Of a stretch of DNA of 64,000 nucleotides, positions 63,126 to 64,000 are shown piece after piece. The stretch comes from Trigonopsis variabilis. Taxonomy: Eukaryota > Ascomycota > Trigonopsidomycetes > Trigonopsidales > Trigonopsidaceae. The notes beneath the pieces were generated by a model. The model saw only the letters and a list, made by a program, of their open reading frames with translations, made no database searches and had not been told where the DNA came from. The stretch's first letter is position 1. Each line of letters starts with the position of its first letter. A program made the translations under genes and the position numbers. Where the stretch lies: positions 124,001 through 188,000 of the forward strand of contig PPXM03000004.1 of NCBI GenBank assembly GCA_003707065.3, given 5' to 3'.

Positions 63126-64000
63126 CTACTCAGCCTCATACTCTTCGTAGTCAACAGCCTCTTCTTCTTGAAAACTCTCGTCTGCTTCTGCGTTTTGATA
63201 TTGTTGATCTAAAATTAGTTAGAAAGAAGCTCTGGACTGTATACTCACATCGAGCAATAAGATCTTGCAGGTTACTTTCAGCCTCTGTGAATTCCGTTTC
63301 ATCCATCCCTTCCTGAGTATACCAATGCAAGAAGGCTTTTCTGCGAAACATAAGCTCGAATTGGTTGCTCGTCCGTGTAAATAATTCCTGGATAGCGGTA
63401 GAATTGGCGATAAAAGTTGCGGCTTTTTCGCCATCCTTCGGAGGAAGATTACAGGCAGAACTAGAGAGTTAACAAGAGGAAGAAAAAAAGCTCCCTTACG
63501 TATAGATGTTATTTGGAATCCATTCAACAAAAGATTCACTATGTTTCTGATGATAATTTGCTATTAGCGTCTCGACTTCCTCGGTGGACACCTTTCCTCT
63601 AAAAATGACCGAAGCAGTAAGATAACGACCGTGAGTAGGATCGCACGCAGCCATAAGATTATGTCCATTAAAGAGTTGTTGAATCAACTCTGGAACTGAC
63701 AGGTTTTGAAAAGCTTTAGAACCTAGAAGGAGTCAGTGAAAAACCAAGCGAGCTTACTCACGAGGAGAATATAACGGCGCGTAACCAACAATAAAAAAAT
63801 GAAGTCTGGAGAACGGAATGAGATTCACAGCCAACTTCCTTAAATCTCCGTTCAATTGACCAGGAAATCGTAATGATGTGGTCACACCGGACATTGTCAA
63901 TGCAATCAAGTGATTTAGATCTTCTATTTTTGGCGAGGGAATCTTCAAGGTTTGCTGCGCGATTTTGAACAAGGCTTCATTGTCAAAGCAAAAGGTCTCA
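63126..64000 (-). CDS. TUB2: Beta-tubulin, C-terminal half (partial, runs off the window)
   Basis: Visible exons are 63762-64000 (continues beyond the window), 63500-63722, 63249-63460 and 63126-63208. Introns are 39, 39 and 40 nt. Beta-tubulin landmarks in order: [104 protein letters not shown], and an acidic tail ending in YEEYEAE. The usual Cys of the MSGVTTC segment is Ser, as in budding yeast. The loop normally reading TSRGSQQYR is YSPRSKAFQ, so the M-loop is divergent. Whether this is the main or a second beta-tubulin cannot be decided here. Confidence 0.95.

Overview
This window is nuclear DNA of a compact fungal genome. The evidence is a velvet-family regulator, fungal sphingolipid C9-methyltransferase, BIG1, a fungal-length tropomyosin, a GH17 cell-wall glucanase, NuA3 and COMPASS subunits, and very short introns. 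I placed 54 introns from reading frame and splice signals. Fifty-one are 33-46 nt long with GT(A/G)AGT- or GTATGT-like donors, many with a CTAAY branch motif close to the acceptor. About 41 protein genes fit in 64 kb on both strands. Gene content and base composition fit an ascomycete, possibly Taphrinomycotina because the tropomyosin and the securin-like gene read closest to fission-yeast relatives. An early basidiomycete is not excluded. I saw no rRNA, tRNA, transposon or CRISPR.

Layout. 0-12.4 kb: the tail of an unknown gene, an LMBR1-family membrane protein, an unknown protein, NTO1 (NuA3), HRD1 (ERAD ligase), a large helical-repeat mitochondrial-type protein and a UBC1-like E2. 12.4-15.7 kb: a sparse stretch with two intronless redox/detoxification genes (FabG-like SDR and a GST). 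16-23.2 kb: SEC11, an orphan PARP-type zinc finger protein with an Asp/Glu tail, and three unrecognised proteins. 23.2-42 kb: a dense block with NSE2, eIF3g, UBA4, RAD4, TRM112, SET1, eIF3m, JAC1, URA6, a Cys-cluster protein, eIF3j, a DUF3602-like protein and a VelB-like velvet factor. 42-53 kb: RSA4, RCY1, BIG1, a securin candidate, tropomyosin, a Prm5/Csi2-like sensor and FCF1. 53-64 kb: sphingolipid C9-methyltransferase, a second SDR, a coiled-coil protein, MGST3, UBE2S, a GH17 glucanase and the 3' part of a beta-tubulin gene that runs off the window.

Themes. Ubiquitin and ubiquitin-like biology recurs: HRD1, the UBC1-like E2, NSE2, UBA4, RCY1 and UBE2S. A UBE2S with an APC/C-docking-type tail and a securin-like protein with a destruction box lie on the same stretch. 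Translation initiation (eIF3g, eIF3m, eIF3j), chromatin (NTO1, SET1) and DNA repair (RAD4, NSE2) are also represented. Several genes have tiny exons that a plain ORF scan misses: an ATG-only first exon, a 10-nt first exon, a 9-nt internal exon and a 25-nt last exon. Exon coordinates given here are inferred from frame and splice signals, not from transcripts.
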